Shown: positions 38,839-47,598 of the stretch, piece after piece
How positions within the stretch are numbered: the stretch's first letter is position 1
Layout: each line of letters begins with the position of its first letter
From: Salipiger thiooxidans
Lineage (GTDB): Bacteria; Pseudomonadota; Alphaproteobacteria; Rhodobacterales; Rhodobacteraceae
Length of the DNA: 64,000 bases
Reading direction: 5' to 3'
Assembly (NCBI RefSeq): GCF_900102075.1
Contig: NZ_FNAV01000013.1
Span: 110,777 to 174,776, forward strand
Translations under genes and position numbers: made by a program
Notes under the pieces: generated by a model
Database searches by the model: none
The model's input: the letters and a program-made list of their open reading frames with translations, nothing else
What the model was told of the DNA's origin: nothing

Positions 38839-39569
38839 CCGGCGTCGCCGTCCGTGGTCTCGGCCGAAGCGACCGCTTCACCCGGAGGGGTGGTCCACTT
38901 GCCGGCCTGCTCCTTGGTCAGCACGACGACCTTGGTGCCGTTCGGCACTTCGGCGGCGAGATGGATCGAATCCTGATTGAACATGCGGATGCAGCCCGAC
39001 GAGGTGGCGTGCCCGACGGTCCAGGGGCTCGGCGTACCGTGGATGCGGTAGAGTGTGTCGCGGCCGTTCTTGTAAAGATACAGCGCCCGCGCCCCGAGCG
39101 GGTTCTCGAGCCCGCCGGGAAGGCCGTTGCGCACCGGCCCGTAGGTTTCGGGGTCGCGCTTGATCATGTTGGCGGTCGGCGTCCAGTACGGCCAGTCGCG
39201 CTGGAAGGGAATCGTCGCCTCGCCGGCGAACCCGTAGCCCTGCGCGCCCACGGCGATGAGATAGCGCATCGCGGTGTCGTCGCCCTGCAGGTGGTAGAGG
39301 AACTTGCCGCCCGGATCGACGACGATGGTGCCGGCACGGTAGGGCGCGTAGTAGTCCACGAGCTGGCGTTTGTTGTATTCCGACAGGTACTTGTCCTCGA
39401 TCGCCGGCACCTCGATGCCGTTGTCGACGGTGGCGGCGTACATGGCGCGGGTCTCTTCGGTAATCTGGCCCGGCTCGTTCATCGGCACGGTGGTGGCACA
39501 TGCGCCAAGCAACGCAGGCGCGGCCAGCACCGCGAGCATCGTCAGGCGGATCTTTGTGAGTGCGATCAT
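38835..39569 (-). CDS. L,D-transpeptidase lipoprotein (YkuD/ErfK)
   Basis: The start at 39569 (MIALTKIRLT) has AGGAACCCG upstream and gives a lipobox LGAC. The YkuD domain carries HGTPSPWTVGHATSSGCIRMFN with the catalytic cysteine. The 244-residue lipoprotein is placed at the outer face of the membrane or outer membrane and forms 3-3 cross-links or attaches proteins to peptidoglycan. It overlaps the DsbA-like gene by 4 bases. Confidence 0.92.
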   Translation of the reverse strand: MIALTKIRLTMLAVLAAPALLGACATTVPMNEPGQITEETRAMYAATVDNGIEVPAIEDKYLSEYNKRQLVDYYAPYRAGTIVVDPGGKFLYHLQGDDTAMRYLIAVGAQGYGFAGEATIPFQRDWPYWTPTANMIKRDPETYGPVRNGLPGGLENPLGARALYLYKNGRDTLYRIHGTPSPWTVGHATSSGCIRMFNQDSIHLAAEVPNGTKVVVLTKEQAGKWTTPPGEAVASAETTDGDAG

Positions 39570-39775
39570 CGGGTTCCTACTGTCCTCTCGTTGCCGCCAG
39601 AGCTCTTCGTCCGGCCCCTTTGCGGGGCGGGACATGCGGATTGTCTGTTCCAAGGCTGTCGTGCGGCGTGATTGTTGTAGCTTAAGACAGCCTTAAGGTC
39701 GTTCCCGAAGCGCCGAGGTCAAGCGACAGCGCGCCGGGGCTTCCCCAGAGGCGAAGCGTCGCTTATATGCGCGCC

Positions 39776-41131
39776 ATGCAGAATCCCCCCGACCTGCGCC
39801 CCGATCTGGCGCGCGCCCGCATCACCGAGACCCGCCGTGACGGCCAGCCGACCATCGGCATGGTCTCGTTGGGCTGCCCCAAGGCGCTGGTCGACAGCGA
39901 GCGCATCCTGACCCGGCTGCGCGCCGAGGGCTACGGCATTTCGCCCGATTACGCCGGTGCCGACGCGGTGATCGTGAACACCTGCGGTTTCCTCGACAGC
40001 GCCAAGGCCGAAAGCCTCGAAGCCATCGGAGAGGCGCTCTCGGAGAATGGCCGGGTGATCGTGACCGGATGTCTCGGCGCCGAGCCCGAGTACATCACCG
40101 GGGTGCATCCGCGCGTGCTCGCGGTGACCGGCCCGCACCAGTACGAGCAGGTCCTCGACGCGGTGCATGGCGCCGTTCCGCCCTCGCCCGATCCCTTCGT
40201 GGACCTGCTGCCGGCCGGCGGCGTGAAGCTCACGCCGCGCCACTACAGCTACCTGAAGATATCCGAAGGCTGCAACCACGCCTGCAAGTTCTGCATCATC
40301 CCCGACATGCGCGGCAAGCTGGCCTCGCGCCCGCACCGCGCCGTGCTGCGCGAGGCCGAGAAGCTGGTCGAGGCCGGGGTGAAGGAACTGCTGGTGATCA
40401 GCCAGGACACCTCTGCCTACGGCACCGACTGGAAGGACCGCACCGAGAAGGCGCCGATCCTGTCGCTGGCCCGCGATCTGGGAGAACTCGGGGCGTGGGT
40501 GCGGATGCACTACGTCTACCCCTACCCCCACGTCCGTGAGCTGATCCCGCTCATGGCCGACGGCAAGGTGCTGCCCTACCTCGACATCCCCTTCCAGCAC
40601 GCCCACCCGGACACGCTGAAGCGCATGGCCCGGCCCGCGGCCGCGGCCCGCACGCTCGACGAGATCGCCGCGTGGCGCGCCGCCTGCCCCGAGATCGTCC
40701 TCCGCTCGACCTTCATCGTCGGCTACCCGGGCGAGACCGAGGAAGAGTTCCAGACGCTGCTCGACTGGATGGACGAGGCCCGGCTCGACCGGGTCGGCTG
40801 CTTCCAGTACGAGAACGTCGACGGCGCCCGCTCGAACGCGCTGCCTGACCACGTGCCCGCCGAGCTCAAGCAGGAGCGCTGGGACCGGTTCATGGAGAAG
40901 GCGCAGCAGATCTCCGAGGCGAAGCTTGCCGCCAAGGTGGGCCAGCGCATCGAGGTGATCGTCGATCTCGTCGAGGACGACGCTGCCACCTGCCGCACCA
41001 AGGCCGATGCGCCCGAGATCGACGGCAACCTCTTCATCGACGAGGGCCACGAAAAGCTCACGCCCGGCGACATCGTCACCGTCGAGGTCGACGAGGCCGG
41101 CGAATACGACCTCTGGGGCCGCCTCGTCTGA
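39776..41131 (+). CDS. rimO: Ribosomal protein uS12 methylthiotransferase RimO
   Basis: The radical SAM enzyme adds a methylthio group to an aspartate of ribosomal protein S12. Two iron-sulfur clusters are readable: C34, C70 and C99 in the N-terminal domain and the radical SAM triad C166-x3-C170-x2-C173 in CNHACKFC; a TRAM domain ends the protein. [12 protein letters not shown] and [10 protein letters not shown] are RimO-specific. The start at 39776 ([10 protein letters not shown]) matches the family; an in-frame ATG 9 bases earlier lies in the motif TATATGCGCGCCATG shared with dapF. Confidence 0.95.
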   Translation: MQNPPDLRPDLARARITETRRDGQPTIGMVSLGCPKALVDSERILTRLRAEGYGISPDYAGADAVIVNTCGFLDSAKAESLEAIGEALSENGRVIVTGCLGAEPEYITGVHPRVLAVTGPHQYEQVLDAVHGAVPPSPDPFVDLLPAGGVKLTPRHYSYLKISEGCNHACKFCIIPDMRGKLASRPHRAVLREAEKLVEAGVKELLVISQDTSAYGTDWKDRTEKAPILSLARDLGELGAWVRMHYVYPYPHVRELIPLMADGKVLPYLDIPFQHAHPDTLKRMARPAAAARTLDEIAAWRAACPEIVLRSTFIVGYPGETEEEFQTLLDWMDEARLDRVGCFQYENVDGARSNALPDHVPAELKQERWDRFMEKAQQISEAKLAAKVGQRIEVIVDLVEDDAATCRTKADAPEIDGNLFIDEGHEKLTPGDIVTVEVDEAGEYDLWGRLV

Positions 41132-41166
41132 GGCGCCCTGTCGCCGCCGCCCCCCGTGGCGGCGGA

Positions 41167-41210
41167 TGATTCGCCGGTGATTCGCCGGTGATTCGCGGCT
41201 GATTCCCGCC
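41167..41210. repeat. Four tandem 11-bp repeats after rimO
   Basis: TGATTCGCCGG occurs twice exactly, then as TGATTCGCGGC and TGATTCCCGCC, head to tail. Function unknown; a slippage-type repeat in non-coding DNA. Confidence 0.75.
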
Positions 41211-41529
41211 GACGCATCGCGATTCTGGCGATTCCCCGCCTCCCAAGTGTACAATTCGCCTACTTTTTGGGCGAAATCGCTCTCACGGGCCGTTTCGGCA
41301 CGCCCCGCGGTGCACGACGCGAGTCATCCTGTCGCGGCCATGCTAGGGTCTCGGCGTTAGACTGGTTTGTCGGCAGGGGATCTCGCAAGTGATCGGCTGG
41401 CAGGGTGGTGTGGAGAGAACTCGGCCCGGTTTTGGGTGTCGGCATTTCCGCCTTCATCTCGTCACGTGAAATGGATTTTCTCCCCTCGGGGAGAACCGGC
41501 TATACGTTTGTATTTTGGCTAATTCAGAA

Positions 41530-41557
41530 TGCTCCTGCGCTGCAGGGGCATTTTTTT
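41530..41557 (+). terminator. Rho-independent terminator upstream of tdk
   Basis: A 9-bp stem (TGCTCCTGC pairing with GCAGGGGCA, one G-T pair) with a 3-base loop is followed by seven Ts. No annotated gene ends just before it on the plus strand, so it ends either a small RNA or an attenuated tdk leader. Confidence 0.8.
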
Positions 41558-41626
41558 CTGGGCAGCGCGCCGGCATCCCCCGGCCCGTCTTGCGAACCGC
41601 CCCGCGCTGCGGCATGCACCGGGCCC

Positions 41627-42217
41627 ATGGCCAAGCTCTACTTCAACTATTCCACCATGAACGCCGGCAAGTCGACGCTGCTGTTGCAGGCGGCGCACAA
41701 CTACGGCGAACGCGGCATGGAGGTCTACCTGCTGACCGCAAGGCTCGACACCCGCGCAGGCGAGGGCCGGATCGGCTCGCGCATCGGGCTCGGTCGCGAG
41801 GCGGATACCTTCACGCCCGAGGACGACCTCTTCGCGCGCGTCGCCACGGAACAGTCGAAGCGGGCGCTGGCCTGCATCTTCGTGGACGAGGCGCAGTTCC
41901 TGACCGAGGCGCAGGTCTGGCAGCTGGCGCGCGTGGCCGACGATCTGGGCATCCCGGTGATGGCCTACGGGCTCAGGGTGGATTTCCGCGGCCAGCTCTT
42001 CCCCGGCTCGGCGGTGCTGCTGGCACTGGCCGACACCATGCGTGAGGTGCGCACGATCTGCCACTGTGGCCGCAAGGCGACCATGGTGATCCGTCAGGAC
42101 GTCGAGGGCCACGCGGCGACAGATGGTGATCAGGTGCAGATCGGCGGCAACGAGACCTATGTCTCGCTCTGCCGCAGGCACTGGCGCGAGGCGGTGGGAG
42201 ACCGTCAGCCGGACTGA
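41627..42217 (+). CDS. tdk: Thymidine kinase
   Basis: The 196-residue cytosolic enzyme phosphorylates thymidine in nucleotide salvage. The P-loop FNYSTMNAGKST is at the N terminus, the catalytic/lid region FVDEAQFL follows, and GYGLRVDFRG-like binding loop and zinc ligands (CHCGRKA and a C-terminal Cys-x-x-(R)H, SLCRRH) are readable as in type II TK. The start at 41627 (MAKLYFNYST) matches the family; the longer open frame upstream would cross the terminator. Confidence 0.95.
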   Translation: MAKLYFNYSTMNAGKSTLLLQAAHNYGERGMEVYLLTARLDTRAGEGRIGSRIGLGREADTFTPEDDLFARVATEQSKRALACIFVDEAQFLTEAQVWQLARVADDLGIPVMAYGLRVDFRGQLFPGSAVLLALADTMREVRTICHCGRKATMVIRQDVEGHAATDGDQVQIGGNETYVSLCRRHWREAVGDRQPD

Positions 42218-42234
42218 GCCGCGCCTCGCAGGCC

Positions 42235-42930
42235 TTACTGCGTGCGGGCGGGGATGACCTGTTGCGCGACGCCCGCGAAGATCAGATAGACCGAGGTGGC
42301 CACGAGGCCCCAATGCGCCCAGCTGTCCGGGTGAAAGTCGACCCATGCCGCCCAGCCCGCGAAGAATGTCCAGGCCAGCGCCACCGGCAGCGACAGCCCG
42401 CGCCAGCGCTCGGTGCGCACCGGGTGAATGAACTTCAGCGGCAGGAACATCGCCACCGACAGCACCGCCACCAGCGTCAGGATCACCCAGAAGTTCGGCT
42501 GCACCGCGAAGAGCACCAGCACCAGCATGTTCCAGCAGCCGGGAAAGCCGTGGAACGAGTTGTCGGAGGTCTTCATGCGGCTGTCGGCGAAGTAGAGCGC
42601 GCTGGCGAAGGTGATGATGATGATCGCGAACCATCCGGTCCAGCCCGGCAGCAGCCCCGACTGGAAGAGCGCGAAGGCCGGAATGAAGACGTAGGTCAGG
42701 TAATCGATGATCAGGTCCAGCAGCACCCCGTCGAACCGCGGTGCGTTGGCCTTGACGTCGTAGCGCCGCGCCAGCGGGCCATCGAGCCCGTCTACGAAGA
42801 AGGCCACGACCAGCCAGAGAAACATCTCGGACCAGTGCTCCTCCGCCGCAGCGAGTAGCGCAAGCATGGCAAAAACCGCGCCGGTGGCGGTGAAGAGGTG
42901 GACCAAGAGTGCCTGGGAATTCCGTGTCAT
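42235..42930 (-). CDS. pcs: Phosphatidylcholine synthase
   Basis: The 231-residue membrane enzyme condenses CDP-diacylglycerol with choline directly, a pathway typical of alphaproteobacteria associated with eukaryotes and of several marine ones. The CDP-alcohol motif is present as DGLDGPLARR ... FDGVLLDLIIDY, and the FADSRMKTSDNSFHGFPGCWNM segment is diagnostic of Pcs. Start at 42930 (MTRNSQALLV). Convergent with tdk. Confidence 0.93.
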   Translation of the reverse strand: MTRNSQALLVHLFTATGAVFAMLALLAAAEEHWSEMFLWLVVAFFVDGLDGPLARRYDVKANAPRFDGVLLDLIIDYLTYVFIPAFALFQSGLLPGWTGWFAIIIITFASALYFADSRMKTSDNSFHGFPGCWNMLVLVLFAVQPNFWVILTLVAVLSVAMFLPLKFIHPVRTERWRGLSLPVALAWTFFAGWAAWVDFHPDSWAHWGLVATSVYLIFAGVAQQVIPARTQ

Positions 42931-42984
42931 GGCCCTGTCATGCCGCATATGCGCGCCCGGCGCAAACACTCACTCGGCAAAGCG

Positions 42985-43608
42985 TCACTCGGCGGAGGGC
43001 GGCACCCGCATGGCCTCGGCCAGCGCCTCGAGCTCCTGCCCGAAGCCGGTCGGGAGCAGTCCCGCCGCGGCGAGACGCGCCGCCTCGGGCTTGTTCTGGG
43101 CCAGCTTCCAGGTGCTGTCGACCTCGGCGATTTCGAGACGGAAGGGCAGGATCATGCGCAGCAGCCGCTCCTTCGCCCCGGCCTCCATCTTGTCGAGCGT
43201 CCACGGCGCCTTGGGCAGGCGCCGCTCGTAGGCGGCGGACTGGGCGGCGAGCAGCGTCTCGATGGTCTCGGGCGGCAGCGGCACCAGACGGCCGGTCAGG
43301 TGCACGGCGACGTAGTTCCACGTGGGCACTTGGTCGGGCCCCAGCCCGTACCAGTCGGGCGAGATGTAGCCGTCGGCCCCCGACACCGCGAGCCGCGCAT
43401 CGATGCCGTCGCGGACGGCCCGGCAGATCGGGTTCGAACGCACGAGGTGCAGGTCGGCGTGGGTCCCGTCCTCCGACAGCAGGAAGGGCACGTGGCTCAG
43501 CAGCGGCGCGCTCTCCGTCGACACCGCGAGGGTGCCGAAGGCCCGTTCCCGCACGAAGGCGAGGCTGTGGTCCTGTCCGGTGCCGCGGTAGACGGGATTC
43601 GGGTGCAT
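42985..43608 (-). CDS. PaiB-type FMN-binding negative transcriptional regulator
   Basis: The 207-residue protein starts MHPNPVYR and has the PaiB split-barrel segments FVRERAFGTLAV, SHVPFLLS, HLVRSNPI, SGADGYISPDWY, and PTWNYVAVHLTGR. PaiB in Bacillus represses sporulation and degradative-enzyme genes; in proteobacteria the role is unclear. A trailing FGQELEALAEAM is normal. It sits immediately downstream (5 bases) of mtaB. Confidence 0.92.
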   Translation of the reverse strand: MHPNPVYRGTGQDHSLAFVRERAFGTLAVSTESAPLLSHVPFLLSEDGTHADLHLVRSNPICRAVRDGIDARLAVSGADGYISPDWYGLGPDQVPTWNYVAVHLTGRLVPLPPETIETLLAAQSAAYERRLPKAPWTLDKMEAGAKERLLRMILPFRLEIAEVDSTWKLAQNKPEAARLAAAGLLPTGFGQELEALAEAMRVPPSAE

Positions 43609-43612
43609 CGGA

Positions 43613-44866
43613 TCAGGCCACCAGGCGCTGGCCGCTCTGGCCGGTGATGGTGGCGGTGACGATGGCGCCCTCGACCTGCGGCATGGTCATGGTGACCTCG
43701 GTGAACTGCTCCGTACGGCCCATGTCAGGGGCTTCCATGAGCACGCGGTGGGTCACTCCCTGCTGGGCCGCGAGATGGCGCTGTACGGCCACGTCCCCGG
43801 CCTCTCGCAGGCGCGCGGCGCGCTCCTTGATGATCGTGCCGTTGACCTTGTTCGGGATCTTCGCGGCGGGCGTGCCGGGACGCGAGGAATAGGGGAAGAC
43901 GTGCAGCCAGGTCAGGTGGCAGTCCTCGACCAGCTTCAGCGAGTTCTCGAAATGCGCCTCCGTCTCGGTCGGGAAGCCCGCGATGATGTCGGCACCGAAG
44001 GTGATGTCGGGGCGCAGCCTGCGCGCCTCCTCGGTGAAGCGGATGGCATCGTCGCGCAGGTGGCGGCGCTTCATTCGCTTGAGGATCAGGTCGTCGCCGT
44101 GCTGCAGGCTGAGGTGCAGGTGCGGCATCAGGCGCGGCTCGGTGGCGATGGCGAGCATCAGGTTCTCGTCCGCCTCGATGCTGTCGATCGAGCTGATGCG
44201 CAGCCGCGGCACGTCGGTGAGCCGCAGGATGCGCATCACCAGGTCACCCAGCCGCGGCGTGCCGGGCAGGTCGGCGCCCCAGCTCGTGAGATCGACGCCG
44301 GTCAGCACGACTTCGTTGAAGCCCTTCTGCACCAGCCGCTTGATCTGGTCCACGACCACGCCCGCGGGCACCGAGCGCGAATTGCCCCGGCCGTAGGGGA
44401 TGATGCAGAAGGTGCAGCGGTGGTCGCAGCCGTTCTGCACCTGCACGTAGGCGCGCGAACGGGTGCCGAAGCCGTCGATGAGGTGGCCGGCGGTCTCGGT
44501 CACCGACATGATGTCATTGACCTGCACCTTCTCGGTGTCGCCGATGAAATCGGACCGCAGCCCTTTCCAAGTCTCGGGCGACATCTTCTCGGAATTGCCG
44601 ATGACCGCGTCGACCTCGTCCATGGCGGCAAAGCTCTCGGGGTCGATCTGGGCGGCGCAGCCGGTGACGATGACGCGCGCGTCGGGGTTTTCGCGCCGCA
44701 GACGGCGAATCTCCTGCCGGGCCTTGCGCACGGCCTCCTGCGTCACGGCGCAGGTGTTGATGATCACCGCATCGCCGACGCCCGCCTCTTCGGCCAGCGC
44801 CTTCATCGCCTCGGTCTCGTAGGCGTTGAGCCGGCAACCGAGCGTGGTGAACTTGGGCACGCTCAT
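43613..44866 (-). CDS. mtaB: tRNA (N6-threonylcarbamoyladenosine(37)-C2)-methylthiotransferase MtaB
   Basis: The radical SAM enzyme converts t6A to ms2t6A at position 37 of ANN-decoding tRNAs, among them tRNA-Lys(UUU), which is encoded nearby at 45811. Cluster cysteines C11, C39 and C70 and the radical SAM triad C147-x3-C151-x2-C154 (CDHRCTFC) are present; a TRAM domain ends it. Start at 44866 ([10 protein letters not shown]) with GGAGG upstream; 4-base overlap with dapF. Confidence 0.95.
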   Translation of the reverse strand: MSVPKFTTLGCRLNAYETEAMKALAEEAGVGDAVIINTCAVTQEAVRKARQEIRRLRRENPDARVIVTGCAAQIDPESFAAMDEVDAVIGNSEKMSPETWKGLRSDFIGDTEKVQVNDIMSVTETAGHLIDGFGTRSRAYVQVQNGCDHRCTFCIIPYGRGNSRSVPAGVVVDQIKRLVQKGFNEVVLTGVDLTSWGADLPGTPRLGDLVMRILRLTDVPRLRISSIDSIEADENLMLAIATEPRLMPHLHLSLQHGDDLILKRMKRRHLRDDAIRFTEEARRLRPDITFGADIIAGFPTETEAHFENSLKLVEDCHLTWLHVFPYSSRPGTPAAKIPNKVNGTIIKERAARLREAGDVAVQRHLAAQQGVTHRVLMEAPDMGRTEQFTEVTMTMPQVEGAIVTATITGQSGQRLVA

Positions 44867-45693
44867 CCCGCCGCCTCCAGCCAGGCGCGGGAGAAGCTGC
44901 CATCGAAGACATGCGCGGTGCCGCCGGTCATCCAGACCCCGTCCTCGCGCCAGTCGACCTGCAGCGTGCCGCCGTCGAGCTCGATGGTCACCTTGCGGCC
45001 GGTGAGCCCGCGCCGCGCCGCCGCCACCGCCGTGGCGCAGGAGGACGAGCCCGAGGCCAGCGTGAGCCCGGCGCCGCGCTCCCACACCCGCATGCGGATG
45101 TGATCGGGGCCGATGATGCTTGCCACCTGCACGTTGGTGCGCTCGGGGTAGAGCGGATGATGCTCGTGCACGGGGCCGAAGCTGGTGAGGTCGACCGCCT
45201 CGGCGTCCTCGACGAAGAAGGTGCAGTGCGGGTTGCCCATGCCGGTGGCGGTGGGCGCCCCGTCGATGGGAAGCTCCAGCGTGTCCATTTCGCGCGCGAG
45301 CGGGATCTCGTGCCAGTCGAGCTGCGGCTGCCCCATGTTGACCGAGGTGAGGCCCGCGCCCGCATCCTCGGCCAGCAGCGCGCCGCGCTCGGTCACGAGG
45401 GTGAGCCGGTCGCGGCCGGTCTCGTCCATGAGGTAGCGCGCAATACAGCGCGTGGCGTTGCCACAGGCGCCCGCGGTGGAGCCGTCGGCATTGTAAAAGG
45501 TGAGCCGCGCGTCCCCTGCCCCGGGCTCGATCAGCGCGAGCTGGTCGAAGCCGACACCGCGATGGCGGTCGGCGATGGCCCGAACCAGCGAGGGCGTGAG
45601 TCGCATCGTCTGCGCACGCCCGTCGAGCACGACGAAATCGTTGCCGAGCCCGTGCATTTTCATGAAGGGCAGAGTGTCTGAAGCGCGTTCCAT
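44863..45693 (-). CDS. dapF: Diaminopimelate epimerase
   Basis: The enzyme interconverts LL- and meso-diaminopimelate for lysine and peptidoglycan synthesis. Both catalytic cysteines are visible: C77 in GACGNATRC and the second in GSSSCATA near residue 220; the opening [15 protein letters not shown] is diagnostic. Start at 45693 (MERASD), with an in-frame ATG 9 bases upstream inside the TATATGCGCGCCATG motif also found before rimO. 276 aa, normal length. Overlaps mtaB by 4 bases. Confidence 0.95.
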   Translation of the reverse strand: MERASDTLPFMKMHGLGNDFVVLDGRAQTMRLTPSLVRAIADRHRGVGFDQLALIEPGAGDARLTFYNADGSTAGACGNATRCIARYLMDETGRDRLTLVTERGALLAEDAGAGLTSVNMGQPQLDWHEIPLAREMDTLELPIDGAPTATGMGNPHCTFFVEDAEAVDLTSFGPVHEHHPLYPERTNVQVASIIGPDHIRMRVWERGAGLTLASGSSSCATAVAAARRGLTGRKVTIELDGGTLQVDWREDGVWMTGGTAHVFDGSFSRAWLEAAG

Positions 45694-45769
45694 GGCGCGC
45701 ATATACGCGTGTTGCAGGGCCCTTTCCAGAGGCGGGACATTTTCCTGTCAGAAATCTGTAAAAGAGGGG

Positions 45770-45798
45770 TTGACCCCACCCGCCACACTTTCTAGAAG
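45770..45798 (+). promoter_or_regulatory. Promoter of tRNA-Lys
   Basis: TTGACC (45770-45775) and TAGAAG (45793-45798) are exactly 17 bases apart, 12 bases before the tRNA 5' end. Confidence 0.75.
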
Positions 45799-45810
45799 CG
45801 CCCGCACAGT

Positions 45811-45886
45811 GGGCCGTTAGCTCAGTTGGTAGAGCAACTGACTTTTAATCAGTGGGTCGCAGGTTCGAATCCTGCACGGCTCACCA
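45811..45886 (+). tRNA. tRNA-Lys (anticodon UUU)
   Basis: A full cloverleaf with encoded CCA is readable: seven-base-pair acceptor (GGGCCGT with ACGGCTC), D arm with AGCTCAGTTGGTAGAGC, anticodon stem ACTGA/TCAGT with loop CTTTTAA (anticodon TTT at 45844-45846), and T arm with GGTTCGAATCC. Its 3' end is the attachment site of the integrated element to the right; the gene remains intact. Confidence 0.97.
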
Positions 45887-45888
45887 CT
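45870..45888. repeat. attL: 19-bp core at the tRNA-Lys 3' end
   Basis: TCCTGCACGGCTCACCACT forms the T-arm/acceptor 3' part of tRNA-Lys plus two bases, and is repeated exactly at 58460-58478. Confidence 0.92.
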
Positions 45889-45890
45889 TC

Positions 45891-47009
45891 TCATAAATTA
45901 TCCTTTCCCTGCTTGGGGTTGGTGTCAGAATTGACGAACCTCTTGGGAAGGTTCGCCAAATTGCGCTCGCCATTCGGACGGGCGACCAGTTTCTCAATCG
46001 CGGAATCGGCCATGCCTTCGCGACCTGCGGCCTCGGTGTAGCGCTGCACGAGGGCCAGTGTTTTGTGGCCTGTGACTGCGCCGATCTCATGCGCGGTGGC
46101 CCCAGCCTCGGCCAATCGGCGCGCACAGGCCTTACGTAGGCCATGAGCTGAACACTGGGGCAATTTCGCGTCTTCGGTCCATCGCTGCATGAGATTGCCC
46201 AGACCACCGGCGGAGCGCATGGTGCCCTTCTGGGTGGCCAGGAAGGGCTGGTCCTTCGGCAACCTTTCTAGAGCTTCCGCCAAGTCCGGGTGGATCGGCA
46301 CGGAAACCAGCACCCCGCCAGACCGCTGCGTCTTCTGCCGCCGGTATTCGATCTTGCCATTGCGGACGTTCTTCGGCCCCAACTTCACCGCATCGACCCG
46401 CGCCGCGCCGGTGTAGAGCATCAGCGTCACCGCTGTATGCGCCAGCGTGCCGGGCTTGTGGACCTTGAAGAACTGCGCCAGCTCGTCCTCGTCCCAGGTG
46501 TGGAAACCGTCACCACCCACGCGAAACGGCTTCGTTGCCCGCGCCGGGTTGTCGCCGCGCCAATCCAGCGTGATCGCGAAATCCATCAACTGGACCAGCC
46601 GCTTGCGCAGGTTGTTCGCGGCTGTTGGGGTCTCGGCCTTCTCGGCCAGGATCGTCTGCACATGCCGCCGCTGCATGAGCCGCACCGGCTTGTCGCCATG
46701 CTCCTCCCGGAACTTCTCGACAATTCCGCGATAGACCTTCTGCGTGCTCGGCGCGAGATCGAGGAACTCCGGCGAGCGATATCAGAGCGCGACAAGCTGA
46801 CTGGCGCTGTAGGGCTTGGTCCGGTCCGCCCCGATCAGCCCGCGCGTCTTGTGCCCGTTCACCGCATCCTCATACCGTCGAACGAAATCCTCCGATCCGT
46901 AGTCGCTCCCCAACTCCGCAGAAAACCCACCCTTCCGAAATCGCCAGCGCCGCTTCCCGTGTCGGTCAAAATAGGCCGTCGCGCCGGGAAACTGCTTTCG
47001 GCGTTTCAT
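45891..47009 (-). pseudogene. Tyrosine recombinase/integrase interrupted by an in-frame stop
   Basis: Reading from MKRRKQFPGATAYF at 47009, the frame meets TGA at codon 76 (46782-46784) and then continues in the same frame (YRSPEFLDLAPSTQKVYRG) to a stop at 45891, 3 bases after attL. The catalytic domain is otherwise complete: arginine in TGAARVDAVKL, HGLRKA, GHKTL and the tyrosine in RYTEAAGREG. The N-terminal DNA-binding part is on the other side of the stop. A single base change (from CGA or TGG) explains it. The start overlaps the 57-codon gene at 47006 by ATGA. Reinitiation downstream of the stop is possible but would lack part of the core-binding domain. TGA recoding seems unlikely. Confidence 0.88.
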
Positions 47010-47179
47010 GGGCGATCCCATGGGTTGTTGATCTCGTCGGTCTGCTTCTCGGTGCTGTAGATCACGACCTTGCCGTCACGGCTGATCTCTGACCGCACGA
47101 CCGGAATGCCCGCATCCCGGTACGCCTTGAGGTATCGTGTCAGTTCGCTCTGCGTCAGCGTCGCGCGGGGCATGGCCAT
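47006..47179 (-). CDS. Small protein of 57 aa translationally coupled to the integrase
   Basis: Starts MAMPRATLTQSELTRY with AAGGA 6 bases upstream of the ATG and ends in the ATGA overlap with the integrase start. It has a short helical first half and a strand-rich second half (SRDGKVVIYST). The order, small gene then integrase, is common in alphaproteobacterial islands, but function is unknown. Confidence 0.7.
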   Translation of the reverse strand: MAMPRATLTQSELTRYLKAYRDAGIPVVRSEISRDGKVVIYSTEKQTDEINNPWDRP

Positions 47180-47197
47180 GGTGTGTCCTTCACTCGA

Positions 47198-47422
47198 TCA
47201 ATTCGCGCCCGAGGCCGCACCCGGCCCTTCGCTCACGGCTGCTTTAACTGTGAATTTCTCGACGTATCGCTCCCAAGCACCCTTTGGGATTTTGGGATTG
47301 CGGCGACCTGGTGCGGTGAAAATGTGATCCAGCATGTCTTCGCGGATCAGGTAGCGCACGTTGGACACGGGAATGCCCACGCGCTCGGCCAGTTCCTTGG
47401 GGGTTTCAAGCAGCTTTCCCAC
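47198..47422 (-). CDS. Excisionase-like helix-turn-helix protein
   Basis: The GTG start at 47422 (VGKLLETPKELAERVG) has GGAGG 7 bases upstream and is better than the one 27 bases earlier. The 74 aa contain a MerR/Xis-type motif: ETPKELAERVGIPVSNVRYLIRED, followed by basic residues (GRRNPKIPKGAWERYVEKF). Position directly upstream of the integrase genes and its size fit a recombination directionality factor or AlpA-type activator. Confidence 0.75.
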   Translation of the reverse strand: MGKLLETPKELAERVGIPVSNVRYLIREDMLDHIFTAPGRRNPKIPKGAWERYVEKFTVKAAVSEGPGAASGAN

Positions 47423-47532
47423 GCTTCGCCTCCTGTCGTCGTTGCTCACGAACTGAAGCGGAAGAAATCGTTTTGCGTCCAGAATGAAACAAAACTACGC
47501 TGAAACTGCATGAATCAAGCGTATCGCCATCG

Positions 47533-47565
47533 TTCGTATCTATTTTTGATACAAATGACTACGAA
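47533..47565. promoter_or_regulatory. Nested inverted repeats before the XRE gene
   Basis: TTCGTA (47533-47538) pairs with TACGAA (47560-47565), and GTATC (47536-47540) with GATAC (47548-47552), in the 176-base divergent gap between the excisionase-like and XRE genes. Likely operator of the XRE repressor. Confidence 0.55.
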
Positions 47566-47598
47566 TGAGGTCAACACAAATACAAACGAAAGTTGAGC

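Larger units (their letters stand above)
41132..41626. other. 495-base gene-free stretch between rimO and tdk
   Basis: It holds four tandem 11-base units (41167-41210), an 8-bp hairpin TTCTCCCC/GGGGAGAA (41478-41495) and a plus-strand terminator (41530-41557) lying 70 bases before the tdk start. The stretch between about 41340 and 41557 could be a small RNA or a leader; I see no protein gene. Confidence 0.5.

Noticed and set aside
41167..41210. CRISPR-like repeats
   Set aside because: The 11-base units are head to tail without spacers, and no cas genes exist in the window.
41405..41626. 74-codon N-terminal extension of tdk
   Set aside because: It would cross a strong terminator and does not match thymidine kinases, which start at MAKLYFNYS-like sequences.
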